A stretch of DNA of 64,000 nt from Promethearchaeota archaeon (GTDB lineage: Archaea > Asgardarchaeota > Lokiarchaeia > Sigyniarchaeales > SOKP01). Position numbers and translations under genes: made by a program. Below are positions 34,108-42,492 of this stretch, piece after piece. How positions within the stretch are numbered: the first letter of the stretch is position 1; every line of letters begins with the position of its first letter. The DNA lies in contig JABXKD010000002.1 of NCBI GenBank assembly GCA_013375475.1, positions 50,313 to 114,312 on the forward strand. Direction: 5' to 3'. The notes below the pieces were generated by a model. That model worked only from the letters and a program-made list of their open reading frames with translations. It ran no database searches and was not told the origin of the DNA.

Positions 34108-35734
34108 TAAAGAAAGCGATGTGAATTTATCTATTAGCCTTAAAAATCTTGAAATAAACATTGGACCTAGGAAAATTACGATTAAGGATAGATTTACTTT
34201 AATTTTAGGAAAATTTAAGCGTGATTTGTTTAAAGAATATCAAAATCAAGAATTTTTACAAGTTATAGAAAAAATAGATTTAATTCCCGCTAAGAAATTA
34301 ATAGACTATTTCCAAAATCAATCAGATAAATTAAAGGGATTAGAAGGTTCTCTTAGAATATTAGAGTATCTAACTAATTATCGGAAAATCGTGGAAAGTA
34401 ATTTAGAGGTTTTTACAAAATTTAATGAAATTATTGAAATCATTTTATCGACATTTAGATATATTTACTTGTCAGAAAGAAAAAATCAACTTGTAACAGA
34501 ATTAGAATTGGCAAAAAAGCACAAAAAATCTAGTGAATTATCTGCGATTGTAGACTTGATTAATAAGTTAAAGGAGTCCATAAAAACCAATCAGAGTAAA
34601 TTAAATTACATAAAAGAAGACTATTTTAAACGCAAAAATCAAATAGAGCAAATAGAGGGAAATGTATCTCTTTTAGATGATAATATTCGGGAACTTAAGC
34701 AAATCAAGAAATCTTGTTTCAACCAAATTAATCGAATTACTAGACAAATAGAAGGTTCGACTAATAAACAAGAAAATGACTCACTGTTAAAATTAGGTAT
34801 TATTGATAATCTGACTAACTCAGAAAAGATTAGAGCTCTCCAGAAAAAAGCAAAAGAGACTCAATATGAAATTAATCAAATTAAGTCAAGATCAAAGCAG
34901 ATCAAAGAAGAACTAGGGAGATTAACACCTCATTACGATATTTACAAAAATGATTATGAGGAAATCTTAACCTCGATTAAAGACGACGAGAATAGAATAA
35001 GAATGCTGCAAATTGAATACGAAAAAGAAATTAGCGATAATGATGAAACCCGTTTTAAAGAGATTAAAGATATACTAAAAACTCCCGTAAGACTTTCACG
35101 AGAAATTGAGAAGGATATTTCAAGAAAAAATTCAGAATTAGAAGCAATTTCTATTCCAGATAAATTCTTTAGTGCAGATAATCCTAGAAATCTAAAAGAA
35201 AGTATTGAAAAATTGAAAGAAATCGATGAACTCCTAAGAAACAGTAATGAAAACTTTAATATTCCTAAAAATGAAAAAGAAATTACACTAATTTTTGAGA
35301 AGTATAATTTTTTTGAGGACATTGTCAAAGATCTTGAAGGAATTTTAAATAATTTTTTAAAGGAAATTAACGTTGAGATGAATTTTCTTCTCTTTATTAA
35401 TGATACCAATACTTCTCTTTTTCTAAAAACAAAATTCATTAGAAATAACAAAGAAAACGTAAGCTTTGAAGAACTAACCACTCCTGAGAAAATTTTTTTT
35501 ATTGTTAGTTTTTTCATCTCAACTGGAGTACTCTTAGAGCATGATAATATTTTTTTCTCAAACCTGTTTATTCCTAAAATTTACAATAAAGGTGGTTCCA
35601 TTTATAGAACTATTAGAAAAATTCTACCAATATTTGAAGCAAACGATAAATTGACTAAGTATAAATTAATTTTTCTTATGTCAAATTTAGAATTAAAAAA
35701 TGAGATTAATAACCTAAAACTAATTAAAGTATAG
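34094..35734 (+). CDS. SMC-like coiled-coil protein with degenerate ATPase head (candidate)
   Basis: 546 residues with the layout of a small SMC/Rad50: N-terminal head segment, two long coiled-coil arms (about 110-230 and 255-400) around a short hinge-like gap, and a C-terminal head segment. The N-terminus LEINIGPRKITIKDRFTLIL then GKFKRDLF sits where SMC proteins have FxxIxGPNGSGKS, but the Walker A lysine/serine are missing. The C-terminus FEELTTPEKIFFIVSFFIST parallels the LSGGEK signature helix, and the following NIFFSNLFIP lacks the Walker B acidic pair. So any ATPase site would be dead, or the resemblance is superficial. TTG start at 34094, overlapping gene 6 by 14 bases. Confidence 0.45.
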   Translation: MNLNNKESDVNLSISLKNLEINIGPRKITIKDRFTLILGKFKRDLFKEYQNQEFLQVIEKIDLIPAKKLIDYFQNQSDKLKGLEGSLRILEYLTNYRKIVESNLEVFTKFNEIIEIILSTFRYIYLSERKNQLVTELELAKKHKKSSELSAIVDLINKLKESIKTNQSKLNYIKEDYFKRKNQIEQIEGNVSLLDDNIRELKQIKKSCFNQINRITRQIEGSTNKQENDSLLKLGIIDNLTNSEKIRALQKKAKETQYEINQIKSRSKQIKEELGRLTPHYDIYKNDYEEILTSIKDDENRIRMLQIEYEKEISDNDETRFKEIKDILKTPVRLSREIEKDISRKNSELEAISIPDKFFSADNPRNLKESIEKLKEIDELLRNSNENFNIPKNEKEITLIFEKYNFFEDIVKDLEGILNNFLKEINVEMNFLLFINDTNTSLFLKTKFIRNNKENVSFEELTTPEKIFFIVSFFISTGVLLEHDNIFFSNLFIPKIYNKGGSIYRTIRKILPIFEANDKLTKYKLIFLMSNLELKNEINNLKLIKV

Positions 35735-35750
35735 AAGAGAGGATGAGAAT

Positions 35751-36260
35751 ATGGAAAATGATAATTTTGAAGAAGCAGTAAGAAACATAGCAAAAATAGT
35801 ATTAACTAGCCCTCAAAAAATGATTCGAGAGGAAGATTTGAGGATACTAAGTAAAAATTTCGAATTTGAAGAAATTATAAGTGCTGTTTACTTTAATCTA
35901 CAAAATATTGGCTTTGAATTTATTAAATCGAAGTTTTTAGATCAAGTTTTTTATGTTTTAACATCTGAAGGTAAAGACGATAACGTATTACCCTCTCAAT
36001 ATGGTACTTTAGCACTAATTCTGGCACTCAGCAAAGAAATAGATGAAAATTTAGAAATCAAGGATTTGGAAGAGATTTTTAAGGAAGTTTGGACATCCGA
36101 TGTAGAATTTTTAATCGAAAATGATTATTTAAGAAAATTTGAAGATCAGAAAATTCTACGAGTTACTCCGTTGGGAAAAGCACTGTTAAAAAATGTACTT
36201 CAAGATTTAGATTTAAAAAACCTCTTAGAAGCATTTTCTGCAAAAAACCATGTCGATTAA
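35751..36260 (+). CDS. small tandem winged-helix protein (KITE/MAGE-like candidate)
   Basis: 169 residues, last gene of the operon. It appears to contain two winged-helix units: FEEIISAVYFNLQNIGFEFI followed by KSKFLDQVFYVLTSEG, then GTLALILALSKEIDENLEIK with DLEEIFKEVWTSDVEFLIENDYL and a final strand pair ILRVTPLGK. The order resembles KITE proteins (ScpB, MukE, Nse1, MAGE/Nse3), the subunits that bind SMC kleisins. It follows the SMC-like gene by 16 bases, which fits. The identification is a pattern judgement; a DNA-binding regulator of the operon is an alternative. Start ATG at 35751 after GAGAGGATGAG. Confidence 0.5.
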   Translation: MENDNFEEAVRNIAKIVLTSPQKMIREEDLRILSKNFEFEEIISAVYFNLQNIGFEFIKSKFLDQVFYVLTSEGKDDNVLPSQYGTLALILALSKEIDENLEIKDLEEIFKEVWTSDVEFLIENDYLRKFEDQKILRVTPLGKALLKNVLQDLDLKNLLEAFSAKNHVD

Positions 36261-36282
36261 ATAAAAAAAAAAGGTATCAAAA

Positions 36283-36702
36283 TTATTCCTTTTCTAAATC
36301 AATTTTAAATTGTTCGTAAATCTTTTTTACGCGATCAGCTGAAGGGCCAGTACCTCTCACTCCATCCTCATTTACTATAATTTTCCCGTTTAAAATGGAA
36401 ATAATATTTTGATCTTCAATATAATTTACATGTCCTTTAGAAAATATGGTAGCAATTCTATCCGCTAATCCTTGCATTGGAAAGGGTTCTTCTTCTACCG
36501 TTACATAATGATAATAGGAACTCCTAATCAAAATTTTAGGGAAAATTTTGTTTTTTTCATTTTTAACATTTGTTAAAATAAGGTTAGAATCTTCTGAAAC
36601 TCCTTTTAACTGACCAACAAAGAATTTGTCTTTTTCTAGATAAACTTTAACAATCTTATCAATAAGTAATCCTAATTCTGTATTATATTGTCTTAAACTG
36701 AT
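36283..36702 (-). CDS. Lsm (Sm-like) RNA-binding protein with C-terminal domain, apparent ATC start
   Basis: An archaeal Lsm protein of about 140 residues. The first canonical start in frame is a TTG at 36531, which would delete the whole Sm fold. Upstream in the same frame, back to ATC at 36702, the sequence encodes (M)SLRQYNTELGLLIDKIVK then VYLEKDKFFVGQLKGVSEDS and NLILTNVKNE, i.e. Sm motif 1 starting precisely where the family starts. GAAGGTG lies seven bases before that ATC; a TGA is three codons upstream. The C-terminal part (LADRIATIF; EDGVRGTGPSADRVKKIYEQ) is the extra domain of one archaeal Lsm subfamily. Either translation starts at ATC, or a start lies beyond an unrecognised intron or a sequence error. 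Confidence 0.75.
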   Translation of the reverse strand: MSLRQYNTELGLLIDKIVKVYLEKDKFFVGQLKGVSEDSNLILTNVKNEKNKIFPKILIRSSYYHYVTVEEEPFPMQGLADRIATIFSKGHVNYIEDQNIISILNGKIIVNEDGVRGTGPSADRVKKIYEQFKIDLEKE

Positions 36703-36799
36703 AAATCAACACCTTCACTAAAAATATTATTTTATTATTAATATTATCTTCATTTGCTTTTATTTTTAATTTAACCAATCTATTACTAATTTATATTTG

Positions 36800-37459
36800 T
36801 TAATCGGAGAATAACTCGGTTATTAATTCGGGTATGTTTTCTTCTGTTACTGCACTGGTTGTAAATATTTTCATATTCGGATTTATTTCTAGTGCATCGC
36901 TAATCATCTCTTCAACATTTACGTCTATAACATCGATAAGATCAACTTTGTTAATAACAGCTATGTCGGAAAATTTGAATAGCATCGGATGCTTTCGAAT
37001 AACCCAAGGTCCTTCCGTAATAGACACGACAACTATTCTCTTATCAGTGCCTAAGATAAAATCTGAAGGGCATATCAGATTCCCTACATTTTCTATAAAA
37101 ATTACATCAAACTTACTTAAATCGGAATTCTTTATTACTTGAGATATGTGATAAGAATTTAAGGCACATTCCCTTCCGGTATTTACCTGGATGGTTTTTA
37201 CACCATGTTTCTCTATACGATCCGCGTCGATTCTCGTAGTTACATCTCCATTTATTACTAATACTCTCTTATTTTTAGAAATCCTCTTAGAAATTGATTC
37301 TAAAAGCGCTGTTTTTCCAGCTCCAATAGCACCAACAATGTCAAAAGAACTAATATTATACTTTAATAGTATATCCTTATTTTGAGCTGCTAAATTCTCG
37401 TTGTTTTCAATTAAATCCTCATTCAATTCAATAATTTTAGATAATTCTTCTTCCGGCAT
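36800..37459 (-). CDS. hypB: hydrogenase/urease nickel incorporation GTPase HypB
   Basis: Delivers nickel to the maturing [NiFe]-hydrogenase large subunit (with HypA) in a GTP-dependent step. About 219 residues with P-loop GAIGAGKTAL, the family segment ENVGNLICPSDF, SITEGPW, the NKVDL guanine motif and the N(T)GRECALNSYHI metal-binding Cys-His region. It lacks the N-terminal His-rich stretch of some bacterial HypB. ATG at 37459 with AGTGAT upstream; a GTG at 37468 is possible. No other hydrogenase gene is in the window, so the hydrogenase is encoded elsewhere. Confidence 0.92.
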   Translation of the reverse strand: MPEEELSKIIELNEDLIENNENLAAQNKDILLKYNISSFDIVGAIGAGKTALLESISKRISKNKRVLVINGDVTTRIDADRIEKHGVKTIQVNTGRECALNSYHISQVIKNSDLSKFDVIFIENVGNLICPSDFILGTDKRIVVVSITEGPWVIRKHPMLFKFSDIAVINKVDLIDVIDVNVEEMISDALEINPNMKIFTTSAVTEENIPELITELFSD

Positions 37460-37559
37460 TTGTATCACTTAATTAATAAATTAGTCATAATAATAAAAAA
37501 AATAGCTTTTATTCGTTGATATTTTTTTCGGATTTAAGTTATAACAAAATTACAAATAA

Positions 37560-38459
37560 CTACCGATTTTTAAATTTATAATTATAAACAAGATATGAAG
37601 CGAAGAGTCCTCCCAAATCGGGAAGATAAATTATTAAGGCAGAAGGATCTCCAATTGCAAACAATAATCCTGGAATTAGTTTTATGAGTATTAAAAATAT
37701 TATAATGGTTCTTCCTTTCATCCTTATTGGTATAAAAAAGATTAAAAATGTCATTACACGGTTCCAATTCATAAATATCGTAAAACATATAACGCCTAAT
37801 AAAGCACCCGAAGCTAATCCATAAGGAACAATTATAATATATCCAGAAGGTATTAAGAACATCTCCGATATAAGCCATAAAATAAAATAAACTAATCCTG
37901 AAAATAAAGCACATATCAAGTACAATTGAATTAAAAATTTTGTTCCAAAAGCCCTTTCAAGGTTTTTAATTAGAACGTAAAAGAAAATCATAAGGAGTAA
38001 TAAAATGAATAATCCAAATATACCAGGTGAGTAATTTACAAAAATCGATGTAAGAAATGTCCACAACCAAAAATCTAAAAAACTGAGTCTACTTAAGGTT
38101 AAATACAATGGAAATACCGTACCAACAATAGACATTACAACAATAGTAATAAGTAAATAAGTCGTTGTATTATTTTGTAATCGTTTGACATTATCATTTT
38201 TATAAAGTTTAATGGTTTTCTGCTTTTGCTTGTCCTGTCTTTTCATGTATTTCTTAAAACTTCTTGAAGTTCCACGCGAATAACCTTTTTTTGCTGGCGC
38301 TTCTCTTAGATTTGAAGTTATTCTCGGAATATTTTTTAGTTCAAAAGTACACTGATGATTTTCAGGTAAACGATGCTCTTTACAATACGATCCACCGCAA
38401 TACTTACATTTGAACGGTAAAAAATTTATTTTTTCACCACAATGTTCGCAAAATGTCAT
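37560..38459 (-). CDS. AN1 zinc finger - rhomboid-like membrane protein (probable pseudoprotease)
   Basis: 299 residues. The N-terminal 40 residues form an AN1-type zinc finger (CEHCGEKINFLPFKCKYCGG, then CKEHRLPENHQC) that points to the cytosol. After a basic linker come about six membrane helices of rhomboid type. The Ser-loop is present as GLASGALLGV, in the position of GASGAxxG, but the last helix reads LPDLGGLFASYLVY where active rhomboids have HLGG; the catalytic His is Asp here. This suggests an inactive rhomboid (iRhom/derlin-like) that binds rather than cleaves clients. It is followed on the same strand, upstream, by another AN1 membrane protein (38608-39588). Confidence 0.75.
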   Translation of the reverse strand: MTFCEHCGEKINFLPFKCKYCGGSYCKEHRLPENHQCTFELKNIPRITSNLREAPAKKGYSRGTSRSFKKYMKRQDKQKQKTIKLYKNDNVKRLQNNTTTYLLITIVVMSIVGTVFPLYLTLSRLSFLDFWLWTFLTSIFVNYSPGIFGLFILLLLMIFFYVLIKNLERAFGTKFLIQLYLICALFSGLVYFILWLISEMFLIPSGYIIIVPYGLASGALLGVICFTIFMNWNRVMTFLIFFIPIRMKGRTIIIFLILIKLIPGLLFAIGDPSALIIYLPDLGGLFASYLVYNYKFKNR

Positions 38460-38607
38460 GGATTATACTTATAGTTGGGAATACTAATTATTTTTTATTG
38501 CTTTTTTTCCTAAAATCTTCAATATTATTCTCAATAAACTTTGATCCTTCATATTTTTTTTTAATATTTTCTACCCAAATTTAAAATCACATCAAATTTC
38601 AAGAGAA

Positions 38608-39588
38608 TTAGAAATATATTCCTACGGGTGAATTAGTTAAAAACAAGGTTATTACTAATAATATCCCCAATGAAGCTATTAAGCCAATGTAAACTCGTTT
38701 ATTCCACTTCCAAATATTTTGTCCGTCCAATATTCCAACTGGAATCATGTTGAATGCTCCCAGCATAAAATTGAAATATGCAGCATAACCAATAAAATAG
38801 TTCAATGGGTAAAACATTTTAGGTATAAGAAGTGATACAATTAATAAAATCGAACCATAAACCAAATTAACTGACGGCCCCGCAGCTTTACAAAGTCCAG
38901 TTTTTTTGTTTATTTTGTCTAATCCTAAAACTACAACAGCACCGGGTAAAGCTAACATTGGAAAAGTAGCTGAAGAACTAACTAAACTTATAAAACCCAT
39001 TATTAGACTCAACACTGTCAAAAGCATCCCAAAAGTAAGTAATCTAAACTTCGTTTGAAGTCCAAAATGTACCGCTACTTGACGATGTCCGAATTCGTGG
39101 AAAAGAAAAGCCGTCATATAGAATCCTGCAATCATGAAAAGAGCCCATATGTAACCAGAACTAATAATTTGATTGTAAAAAGAAATTAGCCCTATTAAGA
39201 AAATTAATGTGCATCCAATTATGAAATGAAGAAATTCTGATTTATGCGCTAATAAAATGCCTTTAAAATTAATACCTGAATCTGGATCGAAAGCATTTTC
39301 TGGGACTGCTTGTTCTTGTCGATACCAGGTATAAGTTCCATCGCTGGTTCCTCGAATCAAACCGTCTTGCATTGTGCTTTGTGATATATCCTGAGGTATA
39401 GCTTGAGTTGGAGTAATATATGATGGTGACATTTCCATTGTTTGTTGCGGTCTGAAATTTATACTTTCAATAACAATATTACACTCATGATCAATAGGAT
39501 CTTTATGGAACGAACAATAAGATTGACCACACTTAGTACAATGGAACGACTCGGAGACTTCAGTTCCACAATGATAACATATTGGCAT
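38608..39588 (-). CDS. AN1 zinc finger - site-2 protease-like (M50) membrane metalloprotease
   Basis: 326 residues. An AN1-type finger starts the protein (CYHCGTEVSESFHCTKCGQS, CSFHKDPIDHEC). After a linker of about 70 residues, membrane helices carry the zinc motif HExxH as FLFHEFGHRQVAVHFG, and later GAFNMIPVGILDGQNIW with the NxxPxxxLDG third-ligand motif. Both are intact, so it should be an active intramembrane protease. Together with the adjacent AN1-rhomboid it forms a pair of intramembrane-protease-type proteins with the same cytosolic zinc finger; AN1 fingers often recognise ubiquitin-like or chaperone partners. ATG at 39588. Confidence 0.82.
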   Translation of the reverse strand: MPICYHCGTEVSESFHCTKCGQSYCSFHKDPIDHECNIVIESINFRPQQTMEMSPSYITPTQAIPQDISQSTMQDGLIRGTSDGTYTWYRQEQAVPENAFDPDSGINFKGILLAHKSEFLHFIIGCTLIFLIGLISFYNQIISSGYIWALFMIAGFYMTAFLFHEFGHRQVAVHFGLQTKFRLLTFGMLLTVLSLIMGFISLVSSSATFPMLALPGAVVVLGLDKINKKTGLCKAAGPSVNLVYGSILLIVSLLIPKMFYPLNYFIGYAAYFNFMLGAFNMIPVGILDGQNIWKWNKRVYIGLIASLGILLVITLFLTNSPVGIYF

Positions 39589-39778
39589 TATTATTTGACC
39601 TATTCAATTTTAATATAATTATTTTTAAGAAGATATTACATATGATATAAAACTTAACATTAATAATTTTTAGTCTAAAAATTAGATCATTCGTCTATTA
39701 GCCACACTTTCCTAAATAACAAAAAATAAATAAATAACAAATGACCTATTTAATTATCATAGAAATAATAAATTTCAG

Positions 39779-40033
39779 TTGATAGAAACGGGGAAACATA
39801 CGGTTTTTTGTCCGACTTGTGAAGCAGAAGTCATACTTAGAAGGAAAAATTTTGAACATCGCTACCATGAGTTACTCTGTTTTGCAGTGATCTTAACTGC
39901 GGGTATTGGATTTTTCCTTTATTTAATCTTGAAATACAGTAAACCTGAAAACACTTGCCCAAATTGTGAAAGAGAATTCGATATTCAGAATCTTCCAGAT
40001 AAGAAAATTCGTGAACAAGATATCTCTAATTAA
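39779..40033 (+). CDS. small zinc-ribbon protein with one membrane segment
   Basis: 84 residues. Two half zinc-ribbons (FCPTCEAEV near residue 10; TCPNCEREFD near 60) flank a hydrophobic helix (LLCFAVILTAGIGFFLYLIL). The halves may pair through a hairpin or between subunits. The start is a TTG at 39779. The gene converges on the next one with a gap of three bases. Function unknown. Confidence 0.55.
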   Translation: MIETGKHTVFCPTCEAEVILRRKNFEHRYHELLCFAVILTAGIGFFLYLILKYSKPENTCPNCEREFDIQNLPDKKIREQDISN

Positions 40034-40036
40034 TTT

Positions 40037-40276
40037 TTACTTGATTTTCATTTCCATTTTACATCTAGGACAAACTTTATCTTTTTCTGATAATGTTTTC
40101 TTCATTATTGTCTTTTTATATTTACATTTTGCGTTTGAACAAGTAAGATCGAATTTCCTAATTTTTGATATTTGTTTATCTATTTGTTCATCCTTCGGCT
40201 TAGAATCGTTTTCTTGTTTATCAATCTTCTTTTTAGATTTTGTTTCCTCGGGTTTTATCCACTTGTCTAATCCCAA
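40037..40276 (-). CDS. small conserved archaeal zinc-ribbon protein
   Basis: 79 residues: MGLDKWIKPEE, a basic-acidic linker, then IRKFDLTCSNAKCKYKKTIM and LSEKDKVCPRCKMEMKIK. The paired C-x4-C and C-x2-C form a zinc ribbon. The GLDKWIKPEE start and the terminal ribbon match small uncharacterised archaeal proteins that I recall being conserved. The start is a TTG at 40276 with GTGAAC upstream. Function unknown; RNA or ribosome binding would fit the composition. Confidence 0.65.
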   Translation of the reverse strand: MGLDKWIKPEETKSKKKIDKQENDSKPKDEQIDKQISKIRKFDLTCSNAKCKYKKTIMKKTLSEKDKVCPRCKMEMKIK

Positions 40277-40405
40277 ATTCGGTTCACTTTTATTTATTTA
40301 GTTCAAATTCTTTAATGAAAAAAAAATGTTAACATAAACAATAAATGATTCTTAATACTTAATACAAAAAGAATAAAAAAAATTTTACTAATCAATTCTA
40401 AAAAC

Positions 40406-41647
40406 TTAAAAAGTTTGAACTTCTCCCGCGATTAGCCGCTTTCTAAGGTCAATAGTATACTCCTTGCTTAACATTTCTGCAGATACTTCCGTTGCTATTT
40501 TTTCAATGCTAGCAAAATTTACATTATCAGCAGGGATTAATTCTATTGAATTCACCCAAGGATCCGTAATAGGGCGTCCAATCTGGGATAAAAGCTTTAC
40601 ATGCACTTCTAAAATGTCTCCTTCTCCTCTTTTGTAGATTTCTCTGCTCATTTCAGTACCTAAGATGTTATATAATTTACCTACGTGATTTATCGGATTT
40701 TTTCCACATACTGCTTCCAGACTCATTGGTCTACACGGGGTTATTAGGCCGTTTGATCTATTTCCTCTTCCAACCTCGCCATCGTCTCCTGCTTCAGCGG
40801 ATGTTCCCGTTATAGTAAGATACACTAAACCCTTCTCTACATTATCTCCAACATTTACTTGACAAGAAACTTCGCGTTCTGGGATTACTTTTGCTGCTAA
40901 ATCTAAGATCGCGTCCTTAATTTGAGTTGTGTAGTTAATATATTCATCAGTATCATTGATATATTTACTAACCATCGCAGCTGCAACAGTAATTCCTACC
41001 TTATTCCCTAACCGCTCAGTCATAACTTTGATGTCCTCTCCCGATCCTTTACATTTAGCCTTAAAGCTATCGGAATTTAATAAGTATTCGGCTTCTAATG
41101 TAATTTTTTCTACATCGGAATAAGGTGCGTATCCTACACCAAAACTAGTATCGTTCGCAAGAGGTATATCATCTGTGTGGTGTGATTCATCAAAAACTCC
41201 GGTCAGATCAATAGAGCCTGGCCTGACAGCATAATCAAATTGTATGTCCCTATTTAGATCGAGGTTTCTAAAGATTTTAGAAAGCTCAATTCTTTGAGTA
41301 TCTAGACATATAGTCGCAACTGGGACATACTCTAATTTATTTTCAGTTCCGCATTCGGTGAGTATTTGATGTATTGCTCTACCTACAATTAAAAAATATT
41401 GAGGTTGAATTATCATTCCTCCACCAAACTGTGGTTTAGCTGTTCCTCCAACCAATGCTGCTTTATCAACATTATGATGGTAAACGCGATCGAAGTTTTC
41501 TAAGTAGTACACACAAAGTGCTCTGGAACACGCATCAGCAACAGCGTCACACACACTATCTGGGTGGCCAACACCCTTTCTTTCGCAAATTTCTGGAAAT
41601 TCACTTTTTTCAATAGGTAAAAAATTCGCTTGTGAAATTATCAACAT
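40406..41647 (-). CDS. mat: S-adenosylmethionine synthetase, archaeal type
   Basis: Makes SAM from methionine and ATP. 413 residues, the usual archaeal length and unrelated in pattern to bacterial MetK. Landmarks: [20 protein letters not shown] near the N-terminus, [20 protein letters not shown], the acidic [19 protein letters not shown], and [20 protein letters not shown] in the C-terminal third. The ATG at 41647 is unambiguous. SAM feeds the several methyltransferase and radical SAM genes in this window. Single gene, divergent from the HTH-CBS regulator. Confidence 0.96.
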   Translation of the reverse strand: MLIISQANFLPIEKSEFPEICERKGVGHPDSVCDAVADACSRALCVYYLENFDRVYHHNVDKAALVGGTAKPQFGGGMIIQPQYFLIVGRAIHQILTECGTENKLEYVPVATICLDTQRIELSKIFRNLDLNRDIQFDYAVRPGSIDLTGVFDESHHTDDIPLANDTSFGVGYAPYSDVEKITLEAEYLLNSDSFKAKCKGSGEDIKVMTERLGNKVGITVAAAMVSKYINDTDEYINYTTQIKDAILDLAAKVIPEREVSCQVNVGDNVEKGLVYLTITGTSAEAGDDGEVGRGNRSNGLITPCRPMSLEAVCGKNPINHVGKLYNILGTEMSREIYKRGEGDILEVHVKLLSQIGRPITDPWVNSIELIPADNVNFASIEKIATEVSAEMLSKEYTIDLRKRLIAGEVQTF

Positions 41648-41799
41648 TTTGAATAAACTCTATGTTAATTATATAAATAGTTATTTTAATTATGTATCTT
41701 TAAATTAATGGTATTTATAAATAATTATTGATAATAATATGCATACTTTGCATGAAATATGCTCTTAAATTATACTAAATAAGTTTTACGCATTTTAAA

Positions 41800-42366
41800 A
41801 TGGAAGTACTACCAGATTTTTCTCAGATCAAAAATCTGCGAAAAAGCCTAAACATAAGTCAAAAAGAACTGGGAGAAGAATTAAAATTATCCCAATCTAC
41901 GATATCGAGAATAGAAAATGGAACGATGGATCCTCCATATTCCAAGTTTAAAATGATTTACGAATTCTTAGAGAACGAAAAAAGATCCAGAAAAAGATCT
42001 AAAAAACACGCGAAAGATATATTAACTCCCAAGATTATATTTATTAAGCCGCAATCAACTGTAAGAGATGCTGTGGAACTTATGACAAAATATAACATCT
42101 CTCAGTTACCAATTTTAGAAAACAACCAAAATTACGGAAGTATTACTTCAAAAAGAATTCAAAAGTACATAACTGATGATCCTGTAATATTAAATTTAAA
42201 AGTTACCGATGTTAAAGAACTGCCTTTTCCAGAAGTAGATAAAAATTGGAACGTAAAAGATATTTCTAGTTTACTTTTAAATTATCCTGCAGTTTTAGTT
42301 AAAGAAAATAAAGTATTCATAGGAATAATTACAGATTCTAATTTCCTTAATCTTACAATCGAATAA
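41800..42366 (+). CDS. HTH (XRE-type) - CBS domain transcriptional regulator
   Basis: 188 residues. An N-terminal helix-turn-helix (IKNLRKSLNISQKELGEELK, LSQSTISRIENGTMDPPYSK, residues 8-50) is joined to a pair of CBS motifs (ILTPKIIFIKPQSTVRDAVE; VTDVKELPFPEVDKNWNVKD), which usually bind adenine nucleotides or SAM. Its position divergent from the SAM synthetase gene, 150 bases away, makes regulation of mat by a SAM- or adenylate-type signal plausible, but this is inference. ATG at 41800. Confidence 0.82.
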   Translation: MEVLPDFSQIKNLRKSLNISQKELGEELKLSQSTISRIENGTMDPPYSKFKMIYEFLENEKRSRKRSKKHAKDILTPKIIFIKPQSTVRDAVELMTKYNISQLPILENNQNYGSITSKRIQKYITDDPVILNLKVTDVKELPFPEVDKNWNVKDISSLLLNYPAVLVKENKVFIGIITDSNFLNLTIE

Positions 42367-42492
42367 AGAAGTAGGAACGCTTTACATTTATCAAATGAAT
42401 CCTTTCTAGCGATTTAATTAATTTTTTCTATGCTTAATTTCAAAATGAAAAAATTTTATTAGATTATATATCTTTTAAAATAATGGGAATAT

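Noticed and set aside
27321..36260. Known defence system (Wadjet, Lamassu, BREX, DISARM).
   Set aside because: No nuclease, methyltransferase, topoisomerase-like or helicase domain is visible, and the gene order does not fit any of these.
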